Notes: generated by a model not told the origin, from the letters alone. Shown: positions 9,462 through 18,604, counted from the stretch's first letter. The stretch: DNA of 64,000 bases from Rhodoferax ferrireducens (GCF_003347515.1 NZ_QEII01000323.1:62001-126000), one strand, 5' to 3'. Made by a program: numbers and translations.

Positions 9462-9728
9462 CCGGCCACGCCGCCGATTGACCCTGCAGCTTCCGATGTC
9501 ATAAGGCAGCCAGACCCGTGGCTCGCCTTCCCTATTCTTGTCCCCTCCCTCCCCATTTCGCGTGCCGCACAACATGCCAAATGTGCGAAAAAAAACACAG
9601 CTTCTGTCAATTTCACTGGTAGTTTATGCAAGCACCCGCTGCGCAACGGGAACTAGCATAGATACCTGCAGATGTTTTATCCGCCACCCCTGGCGGGCTT
9701 CCCTTATTTCATTAACAGATCGACCTTC

Positions 9729-10823
9729 ATGATGAATCATTCATTCAACATCGCCGTCATCCCAGGCGATGGCATTGGTAAAGAAGTGATGCCCGAAGGC
9801 CTTCGCGTGCTTGACGCCGCCGCGGAACGCTTCGGCATCCGGCTCAATTGCACCCACATCGAATGGGCCAGCTGCGACTATTACGCGGCGACCGGCAAGA
9901 TGATGCCCGACGACTGGAAGGCGCAACTTTCCGGCATGGACGCCATCTACTTCGGCGCAGTCGGCTGGCCGGACACCGTGCCGGACCACGTTTCGCTGTG
10001 GGGCTCGCTGCTGAAATTCCGGCGCGAGTTCGACCAGTACATCAACCTGCGTCCGGCCCGCCTGTTCGACGGCGTGCCCTGCCCGCTCGCCGGACGCCAG
10101 CCAGGCGACATCGATTTCATGATCGTGCGTGAAAACACCGAGGGCGAGTACACCGCTATCGGCGGGGCGATGTACGAAGGCACCGATCGTGAAGTTGTGC
10201 TGCAGCAAGCGGTGTTCTCACGGCACGGCACTGATCGTGTACTAAAGTTCGCGTTCGACCTGGCGCAGCAGCGCCAACGCAAGCATGTCACGGTCGCTAC
10301 CAAGAGCAACGGCATTGCGATAAGTATGCCGTGGTGGGATACACGTGCGGCGGAGATGGCGGCGCACTACCCGGATGTGCGCTGGGACAAGCAGCATATC
10401 GACGCCCTGACCGCGCGCTTCGTACTGCAGCCGCAGCGCTTCGACGTGGTGGTCGCGTCCAACCTGTTCGGCGACATCCTGTCCGACCTCGGGCCGGCCT
10501 GCACCGGTACGCTGGGTCTTGCACCCTCCGCCAACCTGAACCCGGAGCGAAAATTCCCGTCAATGTTCGAGCCGGTCCATGGTTCGGCGCCGGACATCTA
10601 TGGCAAGAACATCGCTAATCCGATCGGCATGATTTGGTCCGGCGCGCTGATGCTGGATTTCCTCGACCAGCGCGGCGAGGCCGGACGACAAGCGCACGAC
10701 GCCATCCTGGCCGCCATTCAGCAAGTGTTGCTCGACGGTCCCCGCACGGCCGATCTCGGCGGGAGTGCCTCGACAACCGACATGGGCATGGCAATCGCTG
10801 CCGCAGTAGAACGCGCAGCGTGA
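9729..10823 (+). CDS. Tartrate dehydrogenase / D-malate dehydrogenase (decarboxylating)
   Basis: A 364-residue member of the isocitrate/isopropylmalate dehydrogenase superfamily. It has the N-terminal VIPGDGIGKEV, the catalytic RENTEGEY segment with its Tyr, TKSNGIAISMPWWD with the catalytic Lys, the metal-binding NLFGDILSDLG and FEPVHGSAPDI in the cofactor region. TKSNG followed by SMPxWD is characteristic of the TtuC/DmlA group, which act on tartrate and D-malate, rather than LeuB. Adjacent Met codons at 9729 and 9732 are possible starts; an upstream in-frame extension is unlikely. It lies 49 bp before the succinate-semialdehyde-type dehydrogenase. Confidence 0.88.
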   Translation: MMNHSFNIAVIPGDGIGKEVMPEGLRVLDAAAERFGIRLNCTHIEWASCDYYAATGKMMPDDWKAQLSGMDAIYFGAVGWPDTVPDHVSLWGSLLKFRREFDQYINLRPARLFDGVPCPLAGRQPGDIDFMIVRENTEGEYTAIGGAMYEGTDREVVLQQAVFSRHGTDRVLKFAFDLAQQRQRKHVTVATKSNGIAISMPWWDTRAAEMAAHYPDVRWDKQHIDALTARFVLQPQRFDVVVASNLFGDILSDLGPACTGTLGLAPSANLNPERKFPSMFEPVHGSAPDIYGKNIANPIGMIWSGALMLDFLDQRGEAGRQAHDAILAAIQQVLLDGPRTADLGGSASTTDMGMAIAAAVERAA

Positions 10824-10872
10824 CCCGTCCCATCATGAATACATCCATTGCACTACATAAGGACTTTTGATC

Positions 10873-12354
10873 ATGTCTTTGACTCTTACGCGTACTGATC
10901 TGCTCAAGGAACAGAATTTCATCGATGGACAATGGCGCGACTGCATTAGCGGATTGCGCCATAAGGTCGCCAACCCGGCGACAGACGGCGCCTTCGCCAG
11001 CGTGCCCGATAGCGGCGCCGCGGACGCGCACATGGCCACCCTCGCCGCACAGGCCGCTTTCGACGGTTGGCGCACGCTCCCCGCCCGCGAACGTGCGCGC
11101 TTCCTCAAGCGCTGGCATGCGCTGATCATGGCCAATGCGGAGGACATCGCCAGGATCATCTCGTACGAGCAAGGCAAGCCTCTCGCGGAAGCACGCGGAG
11201 AAGTCAACTATGGCGCGTCGTATGTCGAATGGTTTGCGGAAGAGGCCGTTAGAACCTACGGAGACATCATTCCCGAGCAGGTGCGCGGAAGAAAAATGAT
11301 GGTCGCAAAGGAACCGGTCGGCGTCGTCGCGGCGATTACCCCGTGGAACTTCCCGCTTGCGATGATCGCACGCAAGATTGCTCCCGCGCTCGCGGCGGGA
11401 TGTACCGTCGTCGCCAAGCCGGCGGAAGATACGCCGCTGACGGCGCTGGCACTGGTCAGGCTGGCGCAAGAGGCCGGCCTTCCTCCCGGCGTGCTCAATA
11501 TCGTCACCGCATCCCGGGCCCAGGTCAAGGAAGTCGTTGGTGCATGGCTGCTCGATTCCAGGGTGCGCAAAATTACTTTCACGGGGTCGACTGCCGTTGG
11601 AAAACACCTTGCACGCGAATCGGCGGGCACCTTGAAACGCTTGTCGCTCGAACTCGGCGGCAACGCGCCCTTCATCGTGTTCGAGGATGCCGACCTCGAC
11701 GCCGCCGCCGACGGATTGATGACGGCGAAGTTCCGCAACTGCGGACAGACCTGCGTGTCCCCGAACCGGGTCTACGTCCAGGAGTCCATCTACGCGGAAT
11801 TCGCAAAGAAGGTCACCGCCCGCGTGGAAGCGCTGCGCGTCGGACCGGCGACCAGGGAAGACTCACAGATCGGCCCGATGATCAATGGGCGCGCGGTAGA
11901 GAAAATCGAACACCACGTGCAGGATGCCTTGTCCCACGGCGGCAAGCTCCTTGCAGGAGGAGGCCGGGTGAGGAACGAGGTTGCCGATGGTCCCAACTAC
12001 TTCGCGCCGACGGTCATTGCTGAGGCAAACCATGACATGGCTCTGGCCTCGGAAGAAACTTTCGGCCCTGTCGTTGCCCTGTTCCGCTTCACCGGAGAAG
12101 CCGAGGTCGTCGCGCTCGCCAACAATACGCCTTTCGGTTTGGCCGCCTACTTTTACTCGCGCGACATCGTCCGTGTGTCGCGTGTCGCCGAGCGTCTCCA
12201 GGCCGGCATCGTCGGCATCAACGAAGGTGCATTGGCGTCGGAAGCAGCGCCCTTTGGCGGCGTCAAGGAATCGGGTTACGGGCGCGAGGGCTCCCAATAT
12301 GGATTGGACGATTACATGCAGATGAAATATCTGTGCCAGGGCGGGTTTGCCTAA
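10873..12354 (+). CDS. gabD: NAD(P)-dependent succinate-semialdehyde dehydrogenase-like
   Basis: A 493-residue aldehyde dehydrogenase resembling GabD. It shows ITPWNFPLAMIARK, SLELGGNAPFIVFEDAD with the general-base Glu, KFRNCGQTCVSPNR with the catalytic Cys, and PFGGVKESGYGREG near the C-terminus, the last being the usual signature of GabD/succinate-semialdehyde dehydrogenases. TAAGGA precedes MSLTLTRTD. In context with the omega-aminotransferase it would finish a diamine or GABA route by making succinate. Glutarate semialdehyde is an alternative substrate. Confidence 0.85.
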   Translation: MSLTLTRTDLLKEQNFIDGQWRDCISGLRHKVANPATDGAFASVPDSGAADAHMATLAAQAAFDGWRTLPARERARFLKRWHALIMANAEDIARIISYEQGKPLAEARGEVNYGASYVEWFAEEAVRTYGDIIPEQVRGRKMMVAKEPVGVVAAITPWNFPLAMIARKIAPALAAGCTVVAKPAEDTPLTALALVRLAQEAGLPPGVLNIVTASRAQVKEVVGAWLLDSRVRKITFTGSTAVGKHLARESAGTLKRLSLELGGNAPFIVFEDADLDAAADGLMTAKFRNCGQTCVSPNRVYVQESIYAEFAKKVTARVEALRVGPATREDSQIGPMINGRAVEKIEHHVQDALSHGGKLLAGGGRVRNEVADGPNYFAPTVIAEANHDMALASEETFGPVVALFRFTGEAEVVALANNTPFGLAAYFYSRDIVRVSRVAERLQAGIVGINEGALASEAAPFGGVKESGYGREGSQYGLDDYMQMKYLCQGGFA

Positions 12355-12377
12355 CAAGCTATAAGGACACTGCTGCA

Positions 12378-13355
12378 ATGCATACGATAAAAGAAACTCT
12401 CGATACTTATCCGATCGAGATCGAATTTCCGGATATTCGCCCTTATGCCGAGGGCAATGCCGGCATTCCTTACGTGTACTCCTTCGACAGCGGTGTTCCG
12501 GGCCCGCATGTGATGATCAATGCCCTCACGCATGGAAATGAGGTGTGCGGCGCGATCGCGGTCAAGGAGTTGCTTGATCTGGGCATCCGGCCGCGCCAGG
12601 GCAAGCTGACGCTTGCCTTCGCCAACGTCGACGCGTACAACAGTTTCAACCCTGCCAACCCAGACGCTTCGCGTTTCGTCGACCAGGACCTCAACCGCGT
12701 CTGGACCGCCGGAATTCTGGACGACCTGTCCCGCGATTCCTCGGAGCTGCGCCGCGCACGCCAGATGCGTCCGGTAGTCGACACCGTCGACTTCCTGCTC
12801 GACCTGCATTCAATGCACGAACGGAGCGCCCCGCTGGCGGTTTCCGGCCCGCTGTCCAAAGGCATTGCGCTTGCCCGCGAACTCAAGACACCCTCCTACA
12901 TCATTGCCGATGAAGGTCATCCAGAAGGCCGCCGACTGCGCGACTATGCCGACTTCGGCGCCCCGGACAGCCCGAAGAATGCCTTGCTGGTTGAATGTGG
13001 CCAGCATTGGGAGGCCTCGGTGGCAGGCATCGCGCGGGACGTCACTGCCCGTTTCCTGATGATGCACGGCATCGTCAGGACCGAAGATCTGCCCCACGGC
13101 TGGTTCCGGCGCCTTCCCCTCAAGTCGCGTGTGGTGCGCGTGACGGAAGCGGTGGTGTCTAACAGCATGGACTTCCATTTCGTTCGCAACTTCACCGGCC
13201 TGGAAACCTTTGCGGAAGAAGGCACCGTCATTGCCTGGCGTGACGGCGAAGCCGTCAGGACCCCGTACCCGAACTGCGTGCTCGTGATGCCGTCGCTGCG
13301 ACAATTGCGCCCCGGCGTGACTGTGGTGCGGCTTGGGCAATTGCTGGACTACTGA
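12378..13355 (+). CDS. Succinylglutamate desuccinylase / aspartoacylase family zinc hydrolase
   Basis: A 325-residue M14-like zinc hydrolase. Zinc ligands are recognisable in THGNEVCG (HxxE, near residues 53-56) and in LDLHSMH near residue 140; DQDLNRVW gives the substrate-binding Asn-Arg pair. Such enzymes remove an acyl group from an N-acyl amino acid. It begins 23 bp after the dehydrogenase gene and ends the rightward run, so it may supply free amine to the pathway. Sequence does not say which acyl group is removed. It does not resemble the ectoine-route deacetylase DoeB beyond family level. Confidence 0.8.
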   Translation: MHTIKETLDTYPIEIEFPDIRPYAEGNAGIPYVYSFDSGVPGPHVMINALTHGNEVCGAIAVKELLDLGIRPRQGKLTLAFANVDAYNSFNPANPDASRFVDQDLNRVWTAGILDDLSRDSSELRRARQMRPVVDTVDFLLDLHSMHERSAPLAVSGPLSKGIALARELKTPSYIIADEGHPEGRRLRDYADFGAPDSPKNALLVECGQHWEASVAGIARDVTARFLMMHGIVRTEDLPHGWFRRLPLKSRVVRVTEAVVSNSMDFHFVRNFTGLETFAEEGTVIAWRDGEAVRTPYPNCVLVMPSLRQLRPGVTVVRLGQLLDY

Positions 13356-13475
13356 GCTTTCTCAGGCCCGGCTCGTCGATGAAGACGATTTCGCGCTTGA
13401 GCATGTTCAGGCGGCGCAACTACCTCTGCTTCTGATACTGCATGGACCAGGCAGCGCATTGGTGGGTGCAAAGCC

Positions 13476-14117
13476 CTACCGGGATCGAACGCGGGGAGTT
13501 TTCAGTTTCTTGCTGCTTGCAGCGTCAGCGGCTTTTTTGGCGGTGACTTGTTTTTCTTTGTCACATTGATCGAGGCATAACAAGGCATCGACATAGGACG
13601 TAAACCGGTTCAGATAGTCAGGCGAGATCTCGCGCATCAAGGCCAGTGAGCGCAGCACCAGCATGTGCGAATTGATCGGCCCGGCATTCTTGGGCGCTTG
13701 CTTGATGGCTTGCGTTACTTGCTTGTCAACGCTGAGTTTCGACCAGGTGTTTCTGAAGTAGCGTGTGGTTTTCAGCTCGCGGCGCAAGCCGACATCGCCA
13801 TCAAAACCACCCTCTACATGGTCCGGCGAATGTTGCGCCATGTAGCGGACAAGCTCACCCAGGGACGCGCGAGGGTCGCTTTCTTTCGATGGGGCGACGG
13901 TGTCCTTGGTATCGCGTTGGGCTTGCTCGAACCGCTCTCTGAAAGTCACCAAGGCCTTCGCCAGTTTGGCGTCAAGTATGCGTTTGACAGGGCCTTGATG
14001 CGCGCTTGCGCGAGTCGCCAGCACTTGCAGGTAGTGCAGGCGCACGGGATCAAACTGATCCGCGCCCAGTTGGCGCAAGGACGCGATGTCCCCGCTGAAA
14101 TCAACGGTTTCATTCAC
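13476..14117 (-). CDS. DUF2894-family protein, last gene of the stator-like operon
   Basis: A 213-residue soluble protein with no signal peptide or membrane helix. The segment FDPVRLHYLQVLATRASAH is the recognisable DUF2894 core near residues 22-40. The centre is charged and helical, and the end is Lys-rich (about residues 185-213). Its ATG overlaps the stop of the OmpA-like gene by four bases, so it is translationally coupled to it. In Burkholderiales this family is found in the same gene set; no function is known. It ends 120 bp from the convergent aspartoacylase-like gene. Confidence 0.8.
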   Translation of the reverse strand: MNETVDFSGDIASLRQLGADQFDPVRLHYLQVLATRASAHQGPVKRILDAKLAKALVTFRERFEQAQRDTKDTVAPSKESDPRASLGELVRYMAQHSPDHVEGGFDGDVGLRRELKTTRYFRNTWSKLSVDKQVTQAIKQAPKNAGPINSHMLVLRSLALMREISPDYLNRFTSYVDALLCLDQCDKEKQVTAKKAADAASSKKLKTPRVRSR

Positions 14118-14755
14118 GGCGCGGCAGTTTTCGCATTGGCGGTTTTAGGCACAGGCGCCATTTCCACGCGCCGGTTTTGCGAGCGCGCCGCATCGTCAAT
14201 ATTGGGGGTGACCGGCTGCTCAGCACCAAAGGCCGCCGCGAACACCATGGACGCGGGCATGCCTTCGTCGATCAAGGTCCGCGTGACCGTCAACGCCCGT
14301 TGTGCCGACAACTCCCAGTTGTCAGCGAACCGGCTGTTGCTACCGCGTATCGACCGATCGTCGGTAAAGCCGCTCACCATCAACAGTTCCTCACGCGCCG
14401 CCAGATAGGCGCGCAGCGGGGGGACCAGGCTGTTCAACAGTTGCCGACCGTCGGGCTGCAACTGGTCCGAATTCAACGAGAACAGGACGCGGCCACTGAT
14501 GCCAATGCGCCCGTTGTTCAAGGTGATCCGCCCCGTGGCCAGCGGAATCGCCAAAGCTTTTTCAAGCGTGATGCGCCGCTGCTCTTCGACTTGGCGTTTT
14601 TGTATCTCGGCCTCCAGGCTGCTCGCCATCTCCAGTTGGATGCCCAGCACGGCCACCAGGATCAACACAAAAGCCCCCAGCAAACCCGCCATCAGGTCGC
14701 CAAAAACGGCCCAGACCGGCGCGGTGTCCTCAACCCCGGCGTCACTCTCAATCAT
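14114..14755 (-). CDS. OmpA/MotB-like membrane protein, partner of the long-tailed channel protein
   Basis: A 213-residue inner-membrane protein. The single N-terminal helix (about residues 15-40) begins with VFGDLMAGLLGAF, and Asp20 sits where MotB and ZorB carry their proton-binding Asp. A short coiled linker follows, then an OmpA-like peptidoglycan-binding domain (about 90-200) containing GRVLFSLNSDQL, SGFTDDRS, ELSAQRALTV and QNRRVEM. Its start overlaps the stop of the upstream channel gene by one base and its stop overlaps the next start by four. By family it should form a 5:2 ion-driven stator with the upstream protein (inference). Confidence 0.88.
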   Translation of the reverse strand: MIESDAGVEDTAPVWAVFGDLMAGLLGAFVLILVAVLGIQLEMASSLEAEIQKRQVEEQRRITLEKALAIPLATGRITLNNGRIGISGRVLFSLNSDQLQPDGRQLLNSLVPPLRAYLAAREELLMVSGFTDDRSIRGSNSRFADNWELSAQRALTVTRTLIDEGMPASMVFAAAFGAEQPVTPNIDDAARSQNRRVEMAPVPKTANAKTAAP

Positions 14756-16923
14756 CAGCTCACCTCTTCGGCAGACAAGGCCTGCTTGCCCGGGAGCTGG
14801 CGCAATTCTTCAAAGATTTCCTTTTGCGACATGATGCTCAGATCAATGATTTCACGCGCCTGACCGACGTAGTAGGCGAGCTGGTCGTCACTTCTCGCCA
14901 TGGATTTATCCATCGCGGCTTCAATGCGTTGCAAGTTTCCAATCAGCTTCTCGTTGGCCTCGTTGAACGAGTTCACCGCAAAAGCAAAGGACTCGCTCAA
15001 GCTCGATACTTCGACCGCACTGCTGGTGACGTGCGCCGCAATGTCGGAGAGCTTGGCGGCCTCCAGGTCCACCTTCTCGGCGAACTGGCCTCCGGCCTGG
15101 TTCAGCGCCTCCGCCGATGTCGTCACCAAGGAATCGATCACGGCCCGCTGTTCAGCGGACGCGTGATTGATGCCGTCGAGCAGCGAGTTCAGTGTTTCCA
15201 TGATGCGACTGCGCTCGTCCAGGAGTTCGTTGTCGCGCACGATGCTGCTGGACATTTCCTGACGCAATTGGCCAATGACCTCGGCAGCGGCGCGTGGCGC
15301 CTCCGAGGCAGTTTCGATGAGCCGCGTGATCGGGTCTTCCAGCGCGACACCCAGCGTTGTCAAATGGCTGGTCAGCGCGGCCTGCAATTCACCCAGCCGT
15401 TCAACCGCGGCGTGGCCACGCTGCACTTCTTCATTTCTGAGCGCACCGAGTTCGGTACGCAACAGGCTCGTCACTTGATCCATGCGCGCGCTGTGCTGTT
15501 CTATCCAGTTCGCTTCGGACGCGATGCGAGACCGAAGCAATTCCTCGGAGCACGTCGTCAAGCGCGTGATCTCGCCCAGCGTATGGCTGGCGCTACTCCG
15601 CGCCTGTTCCGTGATCGCTTGCGCGGTTTGGGTCAAGGTGTGGCAGATGGCTTGTTGCTGGCTGAGCGTTTGTGCGCCTGTTTCTTGCCACTCACGATGG
15701 AGCCCTGCGGCCATGCTTTCCAGCGAACTCATCCATGCGTCCAGCCGCTGCCTGTCGCTCGATGCCTGATCGGCCTGCAAGGTGGCGTGCGCCTCGTTAG
15801 TCGCAATCAGAAGCGAGGTGGATCGTTGCTCGAATGTGTCGTTAAATGCCGCCAGTGATTGGCCCACACCAGTGACCATGTTTTCGCTGGTCCGTTCGTG
15901 ATCGGCGAGCGCCGCCGTCCATGTATTCGCGACAGTGGAGGCGGTAGCGCTAAACCGTTCAGAAAGCCCATCGAGTTGCAGCTGCGCCGTATCGATCACG
16001 CGTTCGTGCAGTAACCTCGCTTCTTTGGCAATCCCCGTCATGGCGGCTTCGACCACGGGTTTGAGACTCTCGCCGGCAACCTGTGCGCTTTGCGTCAGGC
16101 TGTCTCTGAGAGACTTGTCCACGGAAGAAGCCAGATCGCTGTAAATGCCTTTGACCTCGCCGTGAAAGCTTTCCTGATTGGTCAGCAAGCGTTCGTTCAA
16201 CTGCTGGCTCATGCGTTCCATCTGCGCCATCATCGCCTGCAGTTTGTCGACAACTTCCGGCAAGGCTTGGGCTTGAAACTGCAGCGCCTTGTAGGCTTCC
16301 TGGCGCTGATGCGTGAGTGAAAAACCGCGCAACACTGTCGCAATTTTTGTGTCCAGCAGTTGCGCTGCCTGCATTCTTTCGCGTCGGCTGAGTGCCGACA
16401 TCAGGCCCAGCATGGCGGAGGTGGCAACGCCGGCCACGGAGGTGCCAAACGCCAGCCCCAAGCCCTTGATCGGTGCGGCAAGCGCCGTGCGGATCGCCTG
16501 AAGATCGGTCGTGCCTTCCAGTGAAAATGCGGCCCCATTGAGGGTGACGACCATCCCCAGAAACGTACCCAACATGCCCAGCATCACCAGCAGCCCCACC
16601 AGGTAAGGCGTGAGCGCCGGGCCGGGCAGGCCGATGCGTTCACCTTCTATGCGCAAACGCACGGCGTTCTGCAGCGACGGATGCACGCCGTCGAGCCAGT
16701 CACCGAGATTCGTGAGCGGGTCAGGAATCGCCGCCAACGACGTGGTCAAGGTCGCGCTGGCCTGCCGAAACTGACGCAGTTCGAGCGCGCCAAACCCATA
16801 GACCGCGCCAATGATCATCGTCATCGTCAGTGCCAGAACATGGGCGCCCATGAATCCGGCCCCGACCCAAACGACCGCCGCCGCGCCCAACAAAAAAGCG
16901 ATCGTGAACAAATTTCTATTCAT
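14755..16923 (-). CDS. MotA/TolQ/ExbB-like channel protein with long cytoplasmic tail (DUF802)
   Basis: A 722-residue protein. Two membrane helices occupy about residues 6-25 and 28-48. A MotA/ExbB core has helices near 106-130 (LVMLGMLGTFLGMVVTL) and 150-175 (GLGLAFGTSVAGVATSAML). Beyond residue about 185 comes some 530 residues of hydrophilic, Ala/Glu/Gln/Ser-rich, predicted coiled-coil tail; repeated segments in it correspond to the DUF802 region. This layout, and the pairing with a MotB/OmpA partner carrying a membrane Asp, resembles the anti-phage ZorA/ZorB stator, although no ZorC, ZorD or ZorE gene is present. The start overlaps the stop of the DUF3348 gene (ATGA). Confidence 0.85.
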   Translation of the reverse strand: MNRNLFTIAFLLGAAAVVWVGAGFMGAHVLALTMTMIIGAVYGFGALELRQFRQASATLTTSLAAIPDPLTNLGDWLDGVHPSLQNAVRLRIEGERIGLPGPALTPYLVGLLVMLGMLGTFLGMVVTLNGAAFSLEGTTDLQAIRTALAAPIKGLGLAFGTSVAGVATSAMLGLMSALSRRERMQAAQLLDTKIATVLRGFSLTHQRQEAYKALQFQAQALPEVVDKLQAMMAQMERMSQQLNERLLTNQESFHGEVKGIYSDLASSVDKSLRDSLTQSAQVAGESLKPVVEAAMTGIAKEARLLHERVIDTAQLQLDGLSERFSATASTVANTWTAALADHERTSENMVTGVGQSLAAFNDTFEQRSTSLLIATNEAHATLQADQASSDRQRLDAWMSSLESMAAGLHREWQETGAQTLSQQQAICHTLTQTAQAITEQARSSASHTLGEITRLTTCSEELLRSRIASEANWIEQHSARMDQVTSLLRTELGALRNEEVQRGHAAVERLGELQAALTSHLTTLGVALEDPITRLIETASEAPRAAAEVIGQLRQEMSSSIVRDNELLDERSRIMETLNSLLDGINHASAEQRAVIDSLVTTSAEALNQAGGQFAEKVDLEAAKLSDIAAHVTSSAVEVSSLSESFAFAVNSFNEANEKLIGNLQRIEAAMDKSMARSDDQLAYYVGQAREIIDLSIMSQKEIFEELRQLPGKQALSAEEVS

Positions 16924-17639
16924 TTATGTTGTGTCATTTCATTGTTGATAGCTTCCATCAGCCCAACCGTCGGTTGCAGGCGAAGGTCCAATTCCGCGAG
17001 CAGCGCCGTTTGCAATTCATGGCAGAAGCGCGCCAGCCAGGCGCCCGCTGTCATCCACAAGGCCGGGTCGTCTGTTTGTTGCGTATCGACCAGCATCTGC
17101 TGATGTGCCTGGCGCAATTGCTCAAAGCGCCTCTTTAAAAGCAAAGGTACCGTGGCGAGCAATTTGCTCTCGCGCTCACAGACTATCGCGTCGAAAGTCG
17201 CATCCAAATCTGCTAGCGTCTTGAGCGCAGGTGACGCCTTGGCAAGCACCGCCCGCACGCTGGAGCGCAGTGGGCGAACGCTCGAATCCATGGCGCGTTG
17301 CTGCGCAGCATAGTAGCGACGATAGGGCTCATAGTCGGCGCCCAGGTTGGGCGGACAACTCTGGGTGATTGAATTCACCAAGTTAGTCCGTACCCGGGCG
17401 AATTCGTCACCGATGGCAGCACTTGTTTCTGATTTCAACCCAAATTTTGCAGATGACTGATCTGCGCTGCTTTCGTTGAGAGCAGCACACAGATTGATGG
17501 CGTCATGCAGGTTTAACCACAGCCCCAGCTTTTCTGCGAAGGCCGTCCCCGGCTCGACCGCATCCACCACGGCCAAGTCGGAGAGAACTCGGATGAGTTT
17601 CGAGCTATGGAAGTTTGTACGCGTCAGTGCTCGCGTCAT
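16920..17639 (-). CDS. DUF3348-family protein, first gene of the stator-like operon
   Basis: A 239-residue soluble protein beginning MTRALTRTNFHSSKLIRVL; the RTNFHSSKLIR block is the recognisable DUF3348 N-terminus. The rest is predicted helical, with LKRRFEQLRQAH and a C-terminal AWLARFCHELQTALLAELDLRLQP segment split across two helices. No catalytic motif is visible. A TTG codon two positions upstream is an alternative start. The ribosome site is weak. Its stop overlaps the start of the channel gene by four bases, so all four genes form one operon. Function unknown; co-occurrence suggests a structural or regulatory partner of the stator. Confidence 0.8.
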   Translation of the reverse strand: MTRALTRTNFHSSKLIRVLSDLAVVDAVEPGTAFAEKLGLWLNLHDAINLCAALNESSADQSSAKFGLKSETSAAIGDEFARVRTNLVNSITQSCPPNLGADYEPYRRYYAAQQRAMDSSVRPLRSSVRAVLAKASPALKTLADLDATFDAIVCERESKLLATVPLLLKRRFEQLRQAHQQMLVDTQQTDDPALWMTAGAWLARFCHELQTALLAELDLRLQPTVGLMEAINNEMTQHK

Positions 17640-18115
17640 ATGCAAGAAAAATCCAATTTAATAAACTAGGGCTTGGGCCAAATATCTGCCTTTGGCTGCT
17701 ACCGCATGGCATGCGTCCGATAGCCATCGGAGCGGGGATGGTTTGGGGGGTTGTTGGGTAAATCGAAATCAAGCGTCGCATCTGCGGACTTGCATGATGC
17801 AAGTGATTTTACCCGGTTGAACTTCGTGACTCTGTTTGCGCTCATGGTGTGCTGAATTGAACCTTGCTCCAAATGGCAGCTTCTCGACTCTCCGTTTGTG
17901 ACCGGCTTGGGCATCCAGGCGCCGGCGACGATAGGCGGGTATGGCGCACCCGAAGTAGCCCGCGAATAGAAATTTAATGCGCGTAGGCGAGACCTCGAGG
18001 CTTGGTGCTTGTTGAACTCCGTTACATCTGAAATGCCTTCTGCGTCACTTTTCCCGTTGAGTCGCGCGTTGTAAACACACAGGCCGTCAATCAGGCTTAT
18101 CAACCGGAGTATCAA
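17640..18115. promoter_or_regulatory. Intergenic region between the stator-like operon and the glycine-zipper gene
   Basis: 476 bp between divergent genes, AT-rich next to the operon start, and expected to hold both promoters. It contains an odd palindrome at 17789-17803, with seven-base arms CTTGCAT and ATGCAAG around one G, which could be an operator. No open reading frame of recognisable kind is seen in it. Confidence 0.4.
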
Positions 18116-18604
18116 ATGGAAATGAATCAACCCTCGAACCGCATCCACCCCTTGATGGCGGGCGCAGCCGTGTCCGTAATGCTCGTAAGCCTACTGGGCA
18201 TCGCAGCCGTCACAGGCGTCTTACCGAATTCGCATGCCACCGCGGCGCAAATTGTGCCGATTACCGCACAGGCTCCCGCCGTCGCACCGATATCTGCACC
18301 TGTTCATCAAGTCGCAGTTGCTCCGGCAGTCCGCGATGAACGCGCAATGCGCAAAACTGTCGTGCATCACCATCCGGTCCAGCACGCACAGGCGCAGTCC
18401 AGCCGACAGTATTCCCAGGCACCTGTGTACCAGCAACCAGCTCCTGTTGCACAAAATAGCCCCATTGGCATCGGCATAGGCGCGGTGGTCGGAGGATTGC
18501 TGGGCAATCAAGTAGGTGGCGGCAAGGGCAAGACCCTGGCAACCGTCGCCGGGGCTGTGGGTGGTGGATATCTTGGCAATGAAATTGCCAAGCGAAACCC
18601 ATAA
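18116..18604 (+). CDS. Glycine-zipper 2TM-domain membrane/envelope protein
   Basis: A 162-residue protein. An N-terminal membrane or signal helix spans about residues 13-35 and is followed by an Ala/Pro/Gln/His-rich periplasmic linker (about 40-115). A C-terminal glycine zipper has IGIGIGAVVGGLLGNQVGGG and AGAVGGGYLGNEIAK, the repeated GxxxG of the Rick_17kDa/SlyB-type 2TM family. Such proteins sit in the envelope and are often stress-induced. GGAG lies seven bases before the ATG; a second Met two codons on is possible. It stands alone. Confidence 0.88.
   Translation: MEMNQPSNRIHPLMAGAAVSVMLVSLLGIAAVTGVLPNSHATAAQIVPITAQAPAVAPISAPVHQVAVAPAVRDERAMRKTVVHHHPVQHAQAQSSRQYSQAPVYQQPAPVAQNSPIGIGIGAVVGGLLGNQVGGGKGKTLATVAGAVGGGYLGNEIAKRNP

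Noticed and set aside
7491..13355. An ectoine-degradation (Doe/Eut) cluster, suggested by the Lrp regulator, class III aminotransferase, GabD-like dehydrogenase and deacylase together
   Set aside because: No DoeA ectoine hydrolase is present, the deacylase does not look like DoeB beyond family level, and the tartrate/D-malate dehydrogenase does not fit that pathway.
13356..13475. A possible insertion-sequence transposase remnant (minus-strand REIVFIDEPG)
   Set aside because: The similarity to DDE transposase ends is only about ten residues, with stops around it and no terminal inverted repeats.
13465..13500. A GTTCGATCCC-like stretch on the minus strand resembling a tRNA T-loop
   Set aside because: No acceptor, D or anticodon stem pairs around it, and it is the coding end of the DUF2894 gene (residues TPRVRSR).
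13476..17639. A complete Zorya defence system
   Set aside because: Only the ZorA/ZorB-like architecture is present; there is no ZorC, ZorD helicase or ZorE HNH gene. It is reported as stator-like, not as Zorya.
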